DNA of 64,000 bases from Deltaproteobacteria bacterium (GCA_014191855.1 BJHF01000007.1:36782-100781), one strand, 5' to 3'. Shown: positions 34,017-43,223, counted from the first letter of the stretch. Notes: a model not told the origin generated them from the sequence alone. Translations and numbers: made by a program.

Positions 34017-34814
34017 TCAGAACACCAGCGCGACGAGGTCCGCGAGCCCACGCGCCAGCTCCGCGTCGTCGGTGAGCGCCTCCACGATGGCCGCGCGACA
34101 GGCGAGCCGGGGTGGCACGCCGCTGTCGATCAACCGGGCGGCGTCGACAAGCAGTCGGGTGGAGGGGGGTTCTCCCAGCCCAAGCTCGCCGACGCTTCGG
34201 AGTTTGTGGGCAAGCTGGGCCAGGCGCTTCGCCACGGCGGCATCGACGCCCGTTTCCGCATGCACGATCTCCGCTTCGATCGCCGGCTCCGGGTAGTCGA
34301 AGCGTATCGCGACAAAGCGCTGTCGCGTGGAGGGCTTCAGCTCCTTCAGGCCCCGTTGATACCCGGGGTTGAAGCTGACGACGAGCCCAAAGCCCGGCGC
34401 GGCTTCGACCACCTCGTCGCGCCGCTCCACGAACAGCCGCCGGCGGTGGTCGGTGAGGGGGTGCAGCACGACCACGACGTCGGGCCGCGCCTCCGCGATC
34501 TCGTCCAGATACAGGATCGCGCCTTCGCGCACTGCCCGGGTAACGGGTCCGTCCTGCCAAACGGTCCGGTCCCCCTGGAGCATGTAGCGCCCGACGAGAT
34601 CGACCGCCGACGTTTCGTCGTGACAAGCCACCGTTACCAGCGGCCGCCCGAGCCGAGCCGCCATCGCTTCGACCATCCGACTTTTGCCGCTCCCGGTGGG
34701 GCCCTTCAGGAGCACTGGGAGGTTCCGGCGCCAGGCGTGCTCAAACAGCACACATTCCTCGCCGAGCGGCCGGTAGTACGGCCCGGCGAGCGGCGCCGCT
34801 GCATCCCCGTTCAT
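34017..34814 (-). CDS. norQ: NorQ, MoxR-type AAA+ ATPase
   Basis: 265 residues. Walker A is GPTGSGKS (about residue 38), Walker B ILYLDEIAEARPDVV, and sensor 1 VVSFNPGYQRGLKELKPSTR. These are characteristic of the CbbQ/NorQ/GvpN group. It remodels nitric oxide reductase for insertion of FeB, together with NorD. The ATG overlaps the norB stop by four bases (34811-34814), so translation is coupled. Confidence 0.93.
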   Translation of the reverse strand: MNGDAAAPLAGPYYRPLGEECVLFEHAWRRNLPVLLKGPTGSGKSRMVEAMAARLGRPLVTVACHDETSAVDLVGRYMLQGDRTVWQDGPVTRAVREGAILYLDEIAEARPDVVVVLHPLTDHRRRLFVERRDEVVEAAPGFGLVVSFNPGYQRGLKELKPSTRQRFVAIRFDYPEPAIEAEIVHAETGVDAAVAKRLAQLAHKLRSVGELGLGEPPSTRLLVDAARLIDSGVPPRLACRAAIVEALTDDAELARGLADLVALVF

Positions 34815-36154
34815 GCCGAACCGCCGGGCTGGATCGCCTCATCCTTCGGGAGCCCGTATTGGATGAAGTTCCAGATGTAGAGCCCGATCCCGACGGTGAA
34901 CAGGCATGCGGCCAGGATCAACCCGATGAAGTGTACGCTGATCGCCTCCTGCACCGCCAGGAAGTCCAGCCCCATCTTCCGCTCAAGGTACACCTGTGTG
35001 ATTCCGGCCACGGCGAACGCGCCGGTCATGCCGACCATCCCGATGTTCGAGGTCCAGAAGGCCCACTCCGGCACCCAACCCGCGTAGAGCTTGCGACCCG
35101 TGAGCTCCGGCATCGCGAAGCTGATCATCGCGAGCACGACCATGGCGTAGGCCCCCCAGAAGGCGAGGTGGCCGTGCATGGCGGTAACGAGCGTGCCGTG
35201 GGTGTAGATGTTCACCTGCGGCAAGGTGTGGGCGAACCCAAGGAATCCGGCGCCGACGAAAGACATGACGCCGCAGCCGACGGTCCACGCGAGGGCGATG
35301 CGGTTCTCCGGACGCTTTCCGCCGCGGCGTGACATCGTTACGCCGTAGAGCGCCATGCCGAGGAATGCGAGGGGTTCGAGGCCGGAGAACACGCCGCCAA
35401 TCATCTTCCAGTAGCCCGGCGTGCCGATCCAGTAGTAGTGGTGGCCGGTGCCGAGGATGCCGGAGAGGAAGGTGAGGCCGACGATCACGTAGAGCCACTT
35501 CTCGATCACTTCCCGGTCTACACCCGTGAGCTTGATGAGCAAGAAGCTGAGGATGGAGCCCATGATCAGCTCCCACACGCCCTCCACCCAGAGGTGGACG
35601 ACCCACCAGCGGAAGTAGCTGTCGTACACCTGCGAGTCGAAGGTGATCATGCCGGGGAGGTACAGCAGCGCTGCGGACGTGAGCCCCGCAATGAGCACCA
35701 TGCCGGTGGTGGTGAAGCGGCGCCCCTTCCACGCCGTGAGCCCGATGTTCCCGATGAACAGCAGAACGTTCACGACGACGAGGTAGTCGAGGGGGCGGGG
35801 AATCTCCAGGAACTTCCGGCCTTCCCACCAGTTGAAGTGGAAGCCGATAACCGCCGTGACGCTCACGACGACCAGGGAAGCCCACTGAACGATCGCCGCC
35901 GGTACGCTCACCAGCTCGCGTTCGGCTTCTTCGGGGATGATGTAGTAGGCCGAGCCCATGAAGCCGCTGAGCAGCCACACGACGAGGAGGTTGGTGTGCG
36001 TGGCGCGGGCCGCGTTGAACGGCACGACCTCGTGGAGGTTGTCGTAGCCCACATGGGCGAAACCCATGATGAAGCCGTAGAGGATCTGCAGGGAGAGGAG
36101 CAGGATCGAGGTCGCGAAGAAGAGGTAGGCGACCTTCTGGGAGCGGTAACGCAT
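34811..36154 (-). CDS. norB: NorB, nitric oxide reductase catalytic subunit (cytochrome-c dependent)
   Basis: 447 residues, 12 membrane spans, haem-copper oxidase fold. It reduces 2 NO to N2O on a haem b3/FeB centre in the cytoplasmic membrane. Visible ligands and signatures are THTNLLVVW (haem b His), WWVVHLWVEGVWELIMG (FeB His and the Glu typical of NOR), GTGHHYYWIGTP (two FeB His) and AMHGHLAFWGAYAM (haem His). There is no N-terminal quinol-oxidising extension, so it is the short cNor type that needs NorC. It starts 10 bases after norC. Confidence 0.96.
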   Translation of the reverse strand: MRYRSQKVAYLFFATSILLLSLQILYGFIMGFAHVGYDNLHEVVPFNAARATHTNLLVVWLLSGFMGSAYYIIPEEAERELVSVPAAIVQWASLVVVSVTAVIGFHFNWWEGRKFLEIPRPLDYLVVVNVLLFIGNIGLTAWKGRRFTTTGMVLIAGLTSAALLYLPGMITFDSQVYDSYFRWWVVHLWVEGVWELIMGSILSFLLIKLTGVDREVIEKWLYVIVGLTFLSGILGTGHHYYWIGTPGYWKMIGGVFSGLEPLAFLGMALYGVTMSRRGGKRPENRIALAWTVGCGVMSFVGAGFLGFAHTLPQVNIYTHGTLVTAMHGHLAFWGAYAMVVLAMISFAMPELTGRKLYAGWVPEWAFWTSNIGMVGMTGAFAVAGITQVYLERKMGLDFLAVQEAISVHFIGLILAACLFTVGIGLYIWNFIQYGLPKDEAIQPGGSA

Positions 36155-36164
36155 GGAAGCTCCG

Positions 36165-36608
36165 TTACTTGGTGGAAGCGCCCGCGAGCGGGGCCAGATC
36201 GGGCGCTGCGGGGAAGCCGTTGGTGTCGATCTTGCCGATCCAGGTGAGGAACGCGATCACCTCGTCGATCTGCTCTGGAGTGAAATTGTACTGCACCATC
36301 TTGCGGCGCCCGGGGTACATGGCCTGCGGATCCCTTAGGAACATCTTGAGGTATCCCTCGCCGCGGCGCTCCACGACCTTGGTGAGCTCGGGGGCGTAGT
36401 AGGCGCCTTCACCCAGGAGGGTGTGGCATCCCATACAATTGTTGGTTTCCCAGATCTCCTTACCCGCCACCACCTGGGCGGTCATCTGATCCTCGTGCGA
36501 GCGCGCCGGCACCTGCCGGATTGAGTCCACGGTGAGGGCGAGGAAGGTGCCCGAGAACAACACCGTGAAGCCGAGAAAGAAGTTTCGCGCTTGTGATTTT
36601 GACAGCAT
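36165..36608 (-). CDS. norC: NorC, membrane-anchored cytochrome c subunit of nitric oxide reductase
   Basis: 147 residues from ATG 36608, with GGAG five bases before it. An uncleaved N-terminal membrane anchor (FFLGFTVLFSGTFLALTV) is followed by a single c-haem site NNCMGCHTLLGEGAYYAPEL. RRKMVQYNFTPEQIDEVIAF carries the distal Met. It passes electrons from soluble cytochromes to NorB. First gene of norCBQD, divergent from nosZ. Confidence 0.95.
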   Translation of the reverse strand: MLSKSQARNFFLGFTVLFSGTFLALTVDSIRQVPARSHEDQMTAQVVAGKEIWETNNCMGCHTLLGEGAYYAPELTKVVERRGEGYLKMFLRDPQAMYPGRRKMVQYNFTPEQIDEVIAFLTWIGKIDTNGFPAAPDLAPLAGASTK

Positions 36609-36674
36609 TCGTACTCCGGAACGCGTTGACGAGCGCGTCCGACAAATCCCTACCTCGGTAGCAGGGTGCCAACT

Positions 36675-36688
36675 TTGCGCCCGCGCAA
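36675..36688. promoter_or_regulatory. FNR/CRP-type dyad between norC and nosZ
   Basis: TTGCG-CCCG-CGCAA is a perfect 5-4-5 inverted repeat, the geometry of CRP/FNR-family sites (TTGAT-N4-ATCAA in FNR/DNR). It lies 67 bases before norC and 194 before nosZ. A second, weaker dyad GTGC-GTTTT-GCAC is at 36758-36770, on the nosZ side. NO- or oxygen-responsive control of both operons is a reasonable inference. Confidence 0.45.
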
Positions 36689-36881
36689 GCAGCGGAGGGT
36701 TTATTTTCTTAGGACCCGTGCCCGGCCAGAACCTGGGCCTTTTCCCTCCAATGGGGTGTGCGTTTTGCACCTATTTGGGGATCTGCCCGCCCTCGGCGAT
36801 CCATGGAACTGAGGATTCGGCTCGCGAAGTTCATCTGGCACGCGCGTTGCATGACGGCGGTCGCCCCTTCGAGGTTTCACC

Positions 36882-38834
36882 ATGCTCGTGCCCTCCCTGC
36901 TTCTCTTCTTCGCTTCCTGCCAGAACGCGGGCGCCCCCACGGCCCCGGCACCGACCGCGGGAACCGGCGGCGGTCTCGCCTCCATCATGGCCGAGCGCGG
37001 CCTCTCGGAAGCCGACGTGCTCGCCGCGGCGAAAACCTACACCCCAACCGGAAAGCTCGACGACTACGTCATCTTCGGATCGGGCGGCCACGGTGGCAAT
37101 ATCGTCGTCATCGGCGTCCCCAGCATGCGAATCCTGAAGTACATCAGCGTGTTCGGCCCCGAGCCCTGGCAGGGCTACGGCTACGGCGGCTTGGGCGACG
37201 ACGTGCTCTATGAGCAGGGCAAGCAAGGTGGCAAGGAGATCACCTGGGGCGACGTGCATCACCCCAACCTCTCCGAGACCGGCGGCGAATACGACGGCAA
37301 CTTCCTGTTCTTGAACGACAAAGCCAACGCTCGCGTGGCGGTGATCGATCTCAAGGATTTCATGACGAAGCAGATCGTGGCGAATCCCCTGGTGATGTCG
37401 GATCACGGCGGCGCGTTCGTTACGCCCAACACCGACTACGTGGTGGAGACCAGCCAGTACGCGGCCCCGCTCGGCGGGAAATTCGCGACGCTGGACAAGT
37501 ACGAGACCGAATACCGGGGTGCCGCCGTATTCTGGAAGTTCGACAAGGTGAAGGGGCGGATCGACCAGGAGAACAGCTGGGCGATCGAGCTGCCGCCGTA
37601 CGCACAGGATCTGGCCGACGCGGGCAAGCTCGTGAGCGATGGCTACGTGTTCATCAACTCGTGGAATTCGGAGATGTCTGCGGGCACGGAGGGCAAGGAC
37701 AAGCCGTTCACGGAGTCGGGGGCCTCGCAGAACGACATGGACTACCTCCACGTGATCGACTGGAAGAAGGCGGAAACGCTGGTGGCGGCTGGAAAAACCA
37801 CCACCATCAATGGGATTCGCGTGATTTCCCTGGCCGATGCGGCGGCGGAGCATGTGTTGACGTTCGTCGGCGAGCCGAAGAGCCCGCACGGGTGTGACGT
37901 GACGCCGGATGGCACCGCGGTGGTCGTCGGTGGCAAGCTCGACACCCACGCGACGATCTACGACATCGCCAAGATGCAGGACCTCATCGCGAAGGGTACG
38001 TTTACCGGGAAGGACAAGTTCGGCGTAGACATCATGGACTTCCAGGCGTCAATCCGCGGCCAGAAGGAGCTCGGCCTTGGGCCCCTCCACACGGTGTACG
38101 ATGAGAAGGGCTTTGCCTACACTTCGGTGTTCCTCGACAGTACGGTCGTGAAGTGGAATTGGAAGAACCTCGAGGAGCCCATCGAGGCCCTGGGTGTGCA
38201 GTACAACATCGGCCACATCACCGCGGCTGAAGGCGACACCATCTCCCCGGACGGCAAGTACGTCGTCGCCATGAACAAGATGTCGCAGGACCGGTACGTC
38301 AACGTGGGCCCGCTTTTGCCGCAGAGCTTCCAGCTCATCGACATCTCCGGGCCAACGATGAAGGTCATCTACGACATGCCGATTCCCCTCGGCGAGCCGC
38401 ACTACTCTCAGATGATGAAGGCCGACAAGCTGCACACCATCACGGCCTACACACCGGCGGGCACCAATCCCTACACCGACACCAAGTCGGAGTTCGCGGT
38501 CGCCTCCGGAGAGGAGAAGATCGTACGCAATGGCAAAAAGGTGGACGTGTACATGAGCGTGATCCGCTCGCACTTCACGCCCGACAACATCGAGGTGAAC
38601 GAGGGGGACGAAGTGACCCTGCACCTCACCTCGATGGAGCAGGCGCTGGACCAGACGCACGGGTTCGCGATTGACATGTACAACGTCAACGTGTCGATGG
38701 AGCCTGGCAAATACGAAGAGATCACCTTCGTGGCGGATCGGGCCGGTGTGTTCCCGTTCTACTGCACCGAGTTCTGCTCGGCGCTCCACCTGGAAATGAT
38801 GGGCTACCTCCTGGTAAAGCCCAACGGAGCTTGA
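36882..38834 (+). CDS. nosZ: NosZ, nitrous oxide reductase, clade II type
   Basis: 650 residues from ATG 36882 (GAGG upstream). It reduces N2O to N2 in the periplasm. The N-terminus MLVPSLLLFFASCQ is a short Sec/lipoprotein-type signal rather than a Tat signal, a hallmark of clade II. The beta-propeller carries the CuZ His ligands in GDVHHPNLSETGG, MSDHGGAF, SPHGCDVTPDG, LGPLHTVYDEKG, NIGHITAAEGD and GEPHYSQM. The C-terminal cupredoxin has the CuA motif CTEFCSALHLEM (CxxxCxxxHxxM) at about residue 628. All ligand motifs appear intact. It is the first gene of an accessory operon lacking nosR. Confidence 0.96.
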   Translation: MLVPSLLLFFASCQNAGAPTAPAPTAGTGGGLASIMAERGLSEADVLAAAKTYTPTGKLDDYVIFGSGGHGGNIVVIGVPSMRILKYISVFGPEPWQGYGYGGLGDDVLYEQGKQGGKEITWGDVHHPNLSETGGEYDGNFLFLNDKANARVAVIDLKDFMTKQIVANPLVMSDHGGAFVTPNTDYVVETSQYAAPLGGKFATLDKYETEYRGAAVFWKFDKVKGRIDQENSWAIELPPYAQDLADAGKLVSDGYVFINSWNSEMSAGTEGKDKPFTESGASQNDMDYLHVIDWKKAETLVAAGKTTTINGIRVISLADAAAEHVLTFVGEPKSPHGCDVTPDGTAVVVGGKLDTHATIYDIAKMQDLIAKGTFTGKDKFGVDIMDFQASIRGQKELGLGPLHTVYDEKGFAYTSVFLDSTVVKWNWKNLEEPIEALGVQYNIGHITAAEGDTISPDGKYVVAMNKMSQDRYVNVGPLLPQSFQLIDISGPTMKVIYDMPIPLGEPHYSQMMKADKLHTITAYTPAGTNPYTDTKSEFAVASGEEKIVRNGKKVDVYMSVIRSHFTPDNIEVNEGDEVTLHLTSMEQALDQTHGFAIDMYNVNVSMEPGKYEEITFVADRAGVFPFYCTEFCSALHLEMMGYLLVKPNGA

Positions 38835-38836
38835 AC

Positions 38837-39307
38837 ATGTTCATGCTGAACCTCGTGATTCTGTCGTTGCTCGGATGCGGGGACGCGCCGGCACCTGCGC
38901 CGGCGCCCACCACCGCTCCGGCTGCCGCCCCGGCCCCGGCCGCCCCTGCGCCAGTCGCGGAGGCGGTCGGCCCGGACGGCCCCGCGAGCATCAAGGTCCC
39001 CGAGATCGCCGCCATCCCGACCGATGCTGCCAGCATCGCCGCGGGGGAAAAGGTCTTCGCAGACCGTGGGTGCGGGGGGTGTCACAAATTTGGCGCCAAG
39101 CTGGTGGGCCCGGATCTCAGCGGGATCTTCACGCGCCGCACCATCCCCTGGGTGGAGCGGATGATCTCCGAGCCGGGGGTCATGGTGAAACAAGACCCCG
39201 AGGCGAAGGCGCTTTTCCGCTCGCTGATGGTGGAGATGCCCAAACAGAACGTGCCCGAGGCCGACCTCGCGCCCCTCTTGGCGTACGTGAAATCACAAGG
39301 AGGGTAA
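38837..39307 (+). CDS. Cytochrome c lipoprotein of the nos operon
   Basis: 156 residues from ATG 38837, with GGAG eight bases upstream. The start lies two bases after the nosZ stop. Lipobox LLGCG is followed by a Pro/Ala linker and one c-type haem domain: GEKVFADRGCGGCHKFGAKL (CxxCH), with a distal Met candidate in LMVEMPKQNV. Clade II nos operons usually encode such monohaem cytochromes, thought to carry electrons from the quinol side to NosZ and to take the place of NosR. Confidence 0.88.
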   Translation: MFMLNLVILSLLGCGDAPAPAPAPTTAPAAAPAPAAPAPVAEAVGPDGPASIKVPEIAAIPTDAASIAAGEKVFADRGCGGCHKFGAKLVGPDLSGIFTRRTIPWVERMISEPGVMVKQDPEAKALFRSLMVEMPKQNVPEADLAPLLAYVKSQGG

Positions 39308-39308
39308 C

Positions 39309-39974
39309 GTGAAGCCAACCCCGGTCCAGCTCATGCGGACCTGGGAGGTGAAGCGGAGGCGAGTGGTCGTCGCGCTCAGCGTGATGGCCGCCGCGTGTCT
39401 CGGCGGGTCGTGGTTCCTCCCTTGGTGGACCTTCCGCTTGTTCGCACCTCAGTACCCGAAGGGGCTGAGCCTCGTCATTCACCTCACCGGCGTTCAGGGC
39501 GATGTCGCGGAGATCGATACGATCAACCACTACATCGGTATGCACTCCCTCGCCGACTCGGCGCTGCTCGAGCGAGCCGCGAGCCACTGGATCGTGGGCC
39601 TCACCGCCGCCGCGGTGGTGGTGCTCACCTTCCTGGCGGGGCGCAAACTCGGGTGGCTGGGGATGGTGATCGGGCTCGGATTGCCGCTCGGCTTCGTGAT
39701 CGATACGACCTATTGGATGTACAAGTCGGGGCATGACCTCGACGACCGCGCGCCGATCACGCTCAAACCGTTCATGCCGACCGTGATCGGAGACGGCAAG
39801 GTTGGGCAGTTCCTCACGGAGGCGTGGCCCGCCGTCGGCTTCTGGCTGGCGGTGACGGGCGTGGTCCTGCTCGCGATCGCGACGTGGCAGCGGGCCCGCG
39901 TGTGTCGGGTTTGCCCGACCCACGACGAGTGCGGCACCACGTGCCCCCACCGCCTCCTCGGTCACCCGTCGTGA
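39309..39974 (+). CDS. Integral membrane protein of the clade II nos operon
   Basis: 221 residues, about four membrane spans (VVVALSVMAAACLGGSWFL, WIVGLTAAAVVVLTFLAG, LGMVIGLGLPLGFVIDTT, AVGFWLAVTGVVLLAIAT). A periplasmic loop reads IHLTGVQGDVAEIDTINHYI, with conserved-looking His. The C-terminus is Cys/His-rich (CRVCPTHDECGTTCPHR), suggesting metal binding. Its position between the cytochrome c and nosD genes matches the NosB-like membrane protein of clade II clusters, but I cannot confirm the identity. It follows the cytochrome gene by one base and overlaps nosD by four. Confidence 0.8.
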   Translation: MKPTPVQLMRTWEVKRRRVVVALSVMAAACLGGSWFLPWWTFRLFAPQYPKGLSLVIHLTGVQGDVAEIDTINHYIGMHSLADSALLERAASHWIVGLTAAAVVVLTFLAGRKLGWLGMVIGLGLPLGFVIDTTYWMYKSGHDLDDRAPITLKPFMPTVIGDGKVGQFLTEAWPAVGFWLAVTGVVLLAIATWQRARVCRVCPTHDECGTTCPHRLLGHPS

Positions 39975-41263
39975 TCGTCGGGTTTGCCCTCCTCACCCTC
40001 GCCCTGGCCGGGGAGCACGATGCGGCGGCGCCGGCGCCGGTTGCTGTTTCGCTCGGCACGGGGATCCCTGAGGGAACACCTAAGAAGATCGAGGTGGCGG
40101 CGGGCGCGGACATCAACGCTGCAATTGCGGGGCTGCCAGCGGGCAGCACGATTCAGTTGTTGCCAGGCGAGCATCGTGGCCCGGTGCTCATCGATCGGCC
40201 GCTCACGCTGCTCGGCCCCGCTCGCATCGTGGGGCCGGGGCAAGGGTCCGTGGTCGTGGTGGGCGCGCCAGACGTGACCATCCGGAACCTGGAGATCACG
40301 GGGAGCGGCCTTGACGCGACGGCGGGCGACGCGGGTGTCGTTGTGGGCGCGGATCGCGCGCGCATCGAGGAGGTGCGGATCGTCCACACCTTCCTCGGCG
40401 TCGACCTCCGGCGTTCGAACCACTCCATCATCCGCGGGTGCACCATAGAGGGGCGCGAGGATGGCCCTATCGGCACCCACGGGGATGGGATTCGGCTCTG
40501 GGAGTCCGACCACAACGAGATCGTCGGGAATCATCTGGAGCACGTCCGCGACATGGTCGCCTGGTACAGCGAGCACAATTCCTTCACCGACAACGTGGTT
40601 GAGGGCTCGCGTTATGGCGCGCACCTGATGCACGCAGAGGGCACCCACCTCGAGCGCAATCGCTTTATCGATGATGTAGTGGGCATCTTCGTGATGTACA
40701 GTCGCGACGTGGTGATCACGAACAACCTCGTGCTCGGCGCCGACGGGGCTGCCGGCATGGGCATCGGCGTGAAGGAGAGCGATGCCCTTACGGTTACCCA
40801 CAACCGGCTCCTGGCCTCGACCCTGGGCATCTACATCGACAGCGCCCCGAACCGGCCCGACAGCTTCGCGCTGTTTACGGACAACCTCATCGCCTACGAC
40901 CACATGGGGCTCCGTTTCAATGGCGTTCGAGCGGGGGCGCGATTCGAGGGGAACAACCTTCACGAGAACCACATCCAGGTGGCCGTGAGCGGCGGCGGCC
41001 AGGCCGGAGCGGCCACGTTCACCGGCAACCGCTGGAGCGACTACACGGGCTACGATCTCGACGGCAACGGCGTTGGGGATTTGCCGTATGCGCCCCGCTC
41101 CCTCGCCCGGAGCGTAGTGGATCGCCGCCCTGCGGCGGCGTTCTTCGACGGCACCCCCGCTGCCATGTTGCTGGATCTGCTCGCAGCGGCCTTCCCGATG
41201 TGGTCGCCGCCCCCAATGTTCACCGACGATGCGCCCCGCATGGGCCTTCTGGAGCACGGATGA
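39971..41263 (+). CDS. nosD: NosD, periplasmic copper-site maturation protein
   Basis: 430 residues from GTG 39971, overlapping the previous stop as GTGA. An N-terminal signal (VGFALLTLALAGEH) is followed by a right-handed parallel beta-helix with repeated 'N.I..N...' turns typical of CASH/NosD proteins. Examples are SDHNEIVGNHLEHV, YSEHNSFTDNVVEG and SRDVVITNNLVLG. It works with the NosFY transporter to supply sulfur or assemble the CuZ site of NosZ. Confidence 0.93.
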   Translation: MIVGFALLTLALAGEHDAAAPAPVAVSLGTGIPEGTPKKIEVAAGADINAAIAGLPAGSTIQLLPGEHRGPVLIDRPLTLLGPARIVGPGQGSVVVVGAPDVTIRNLEITGSGLDATAGDAGVVVGADRARIEEVRIVHTFLGVDLRRSNHSIIRGCTIEGREDGPIGTHGDGIRLWESDHNEIVGNHLEHVRDMVAWYSEHNSFTDNVVEGSRYGAHLMHAEGTHLERNRFIDDVVGIFVMYSRDVVITNNLVLGADGAAGMGIGVKESDALTVTHNRLLASTLGIYIDSAPNRPDSFALFTDNLIAYDHMGLRFNGVRAGARFEGNNLHENHIQVAVSGGGQAGAATFTGNRWSDYTGYDLDGNGVGDLPYAPRSLARSVVDRRPAAAFFDGTPAAMLLDLLAAAFPMWSPPPMFTDDAPRMGLLEHG

Positions 41264-41988
41264 AGCCCGCCATCGAGGTGCGTGATTTGCGGAAGGCCTG
41301 GGACGGGCGGCAGGTGCTGCGCGGAGTGAACCTCACCATCGAGGCGGGCGAGCGCGTGGCCCTCGTGGGGCCGAACGGCTCGGGAAAGACGACGCTCCTG
41401 CGGTGTATCCTCGGCTTCGTCCGCGGTGATGGCTGGGTGCGAGTTCGAGGGGAGGATCCCTGGAACCACCACGCGGAAGCCATGCAGGGCGTGGCCTATG
41501 TGCCGCAGCGCGCCCCGGCGCTTCCGGCCCCGGTTCGGGAGCTGGCGGCGGCCTGGGCCCAGCTCCGCGCCACCTCCCCGGAAGCGCTCCACGAGTCGGC
41601 CCGCAGCTTCGGTCTCGACGTCCCCGCGCTCGCGAACGTCCGCTTCTCCGCGCTCTCTGGCGGGATGCAGCAGAAGCTGCTCGCCGCCATGGCGCTCGCC
41701 TCGCCGGTATCGGTCCTGTGCTTCGATGAGCCGACGGCCAACCTGGACCCGACGGCGCGCGCCGTGTTTCTGGCGGCCCTCGCCGCCCGCGAACCCCAGC
41801 CGACCATCCTGCTCTCTTCGCACCGTATGGAGGAGCTGCACGACCTGGTGGATCGGGTGATTGTGCTCGCCGACGGCGAGGTTCGCTTCGACGATCGCCT
41901 CAGCACCTTCCTCGCCGACCCCGAGCTCGCCAACGCGGCAGGCCTCGTGCGCGGCAACCTCATTCCGCTCCGGAGGCCCTCGCCATGA
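41260..41988 (+). CDS. nosF: NosF, ABC transporter ATPase for NosZ maturation
   Basis: 242 residues. Walker A GPNGSGKTT, signature FSALSGGMQQKLLAAMAL, Walker B VLCFDEPTANLDPTAR and the H-loop LSSHRMEEL are all present. It partners with NosY. The ATG overlaps the nosD stop (ATGA), and the stop overlaps the nosL start. Confidence 0.95.
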   Translation: MKPAIEVRDLRKAWDGRQVLRGVNLTIEAGERVALVGPNGSGKTTLLRCILGFVRGDGWVRVRGEDPWNHHAEAMQGVAYVPQRAPALPAPVRELAAAWAQLRATSPEALHESARSFGLDVPALANVRFSALSGGMQQKLLAAMALASPVSVLCFDEPTANLDPTARAVFLAALAAREPQPTILLSSHRMEELHDLVDRVIVLADGEVRFDDRLSTFLADPELANAAGLVRGNLIPLRRPSP

Positions 41989-42377
41989 CCCTCCTCCTTG
42001 CGCTCGCCTGCGCCAGCGATCCCAACGCGCCGCCGGTGGTTCACTACGACCTCGACGCCTGCGCCGACTGCGGGATGCTGGTGAGCGACCCGGCCTACGC
42101 CTCGGCCATCGTCACGAAAGATGGGAAGACCCTTGCGTTCGACGATCCCGGCTGCCTGTTCCACTACATGGTTACCAAGCTGCCCGACGTGCGCGGGATG
42201 TGGTTCCACGACGGCGCCGCAGACCATTGGCTGCGGGAGTCGGAGGTTGGGTTCGTGCCCGGCTCCACCTCCCCCATGGGCAGCGGCCTCAAGCCTGCGC
42301 CGGTCGCGACGCCGGGCGCGCTAAGCGTGGGCGAGGCGTCGAGCCAGGTGCTGTCAGGCAAGCCGGTGTCCAAGTGA
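41985..42377 (+). CDS. nosL: NosL, copper chaperone lipoprotein
   Basis: 130 residues. A short signal and lipobox (MTLLLALACAS, Cys 9) are followed by DACADCGMLVSDPAYASAI, the NosL metal-binding block (Cys and Met ligands). DDPGCLFHYM comes next. It delivers Cu(I) to apo-NosZ. ATGA overlap with nosF; GTGA overlap with nosY. Confidence 0.94.
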   Translation: MTLLLALACASDPNAPPVVHYDLDACADCGMLVSDPAYASAIVTKDGKTLAFDDPGCLFHYMVTKLPDVRGMWFHDGAADHWLRESEVGFVPGSTSPMGSGLKPAPVATPGALSVGEASSQVLSGKPVSK

Positions 42378-43195
42378 TCGGCGCCTTGCTCCGGTTGGAG
42401 GGGCACTCCGTCGTGCGGGCGCGCTGGTTTGCGGCTTCCGTCGCGCTGTCGATCGCGCTCGTCGGCTTCTTCCTCGTCGTCGCAACACGGGAGAGCGCGG
42501 TGCTCGGGTTCACCGGCTTCGGCAAGGTGATGGCGGGGGTGGTGCAGGTGTCGTTGCTGATGGTGCCGCTCCTGGCGTTGGCGAGCACGGCCCAGGCGGT
42601 CACCGCCGCGCGCCAGGCGGGCGTGCTCGAATGGTACATGTCTCAGCCCGTGAGCCGGGATGCCTGCTTTCGGGCCCTGTTCTTGCCCCGCATCGCGGCG
42701 CTCGTGTTGCCCATCGTCGGCAGCATCGGGGGGCTGGCCGCCGCCGCTGCGATCATGGGGCAGCCCGTAGAGTTGAGGTTGGTGGGGGTGTTCCTCGCGG
42801 TGCTCGTGGGCCAGGCGCTCGCGTTCGGCGCGATTGGCATGTGGGTGAGCTGCATTTCTCGCGCGCCGGAGCAGGCGTTGCTCGCGGCCGTTGCGATCTG
42901 GATGGCAACGGCGGTCCTCGTCGATTTTGTGCTGCTCGGCGTGATGTTGCGGTGGGACCTGCCGCCAATGGTGGTGTTCGTCCTCGCCGGCCTCAACCCG
43001 ATGCAGGATGGGCGCGTGGCCGTACTCGCGGCGGTGGACCCGCAGATGGGCGTGCTCGGGCCGGTGGGGACGTGGGCGGTGGCGACCCTCGGCGCGACGG
43101 CGACGCTCGCGATTACCGTAGGTTGGCCGTTGGTGCTCGCCGCCGGCGCGAGCCTGCTGGCGCGTTGGGAGTTCTTGCGGCGGGATGTGCTGTAG
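42374..43195 (+). CDS. nosY: NosY, ABC transporter permease for NosZ maturation
   Basis: 273 residues from GTG 42374. About six membrane spans are seen (for example FAASVALSIALVGFFLVVAT, LFLPRIAALVLPIVGSIGG and AVLVGQALAFGAIGMWV). ARQAGVLEWYMSQPVSRDA is the cytoplasmic coupling helix region seen in NosY/ABC-2 permeases. It is the last gene of the nos operon and is followed by two terminator-like hairpins. Confidence 0.93.
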   Translation: MIGALLRLEGHSVVRARWFAASVALSIALVGFFLVVATRESAVLGFTGFGKVMAGVVQVSLLMVPLLALASTAQAVTAARQAGVLEWYMSQPVSRDACFRALFLPRIAALVLPIVGSIGGLAAAAAIMGQPVELRLVGVFLAVLVGQALAFGAIGMWVSCISRAPEQALLAAVAIWMATAVLVDFVLLGVMLRWDLPPMVVFVLAGLNPMQDGRVAVLAAVDPQMGVLGPVGTWAVATLGATATLAITVGWPLVLAAGASLLARWEFLRRDVL

Positions 43196-43223
43196 AGGGG
43201 GAGCGCGAACGGAGGGGCGATGA

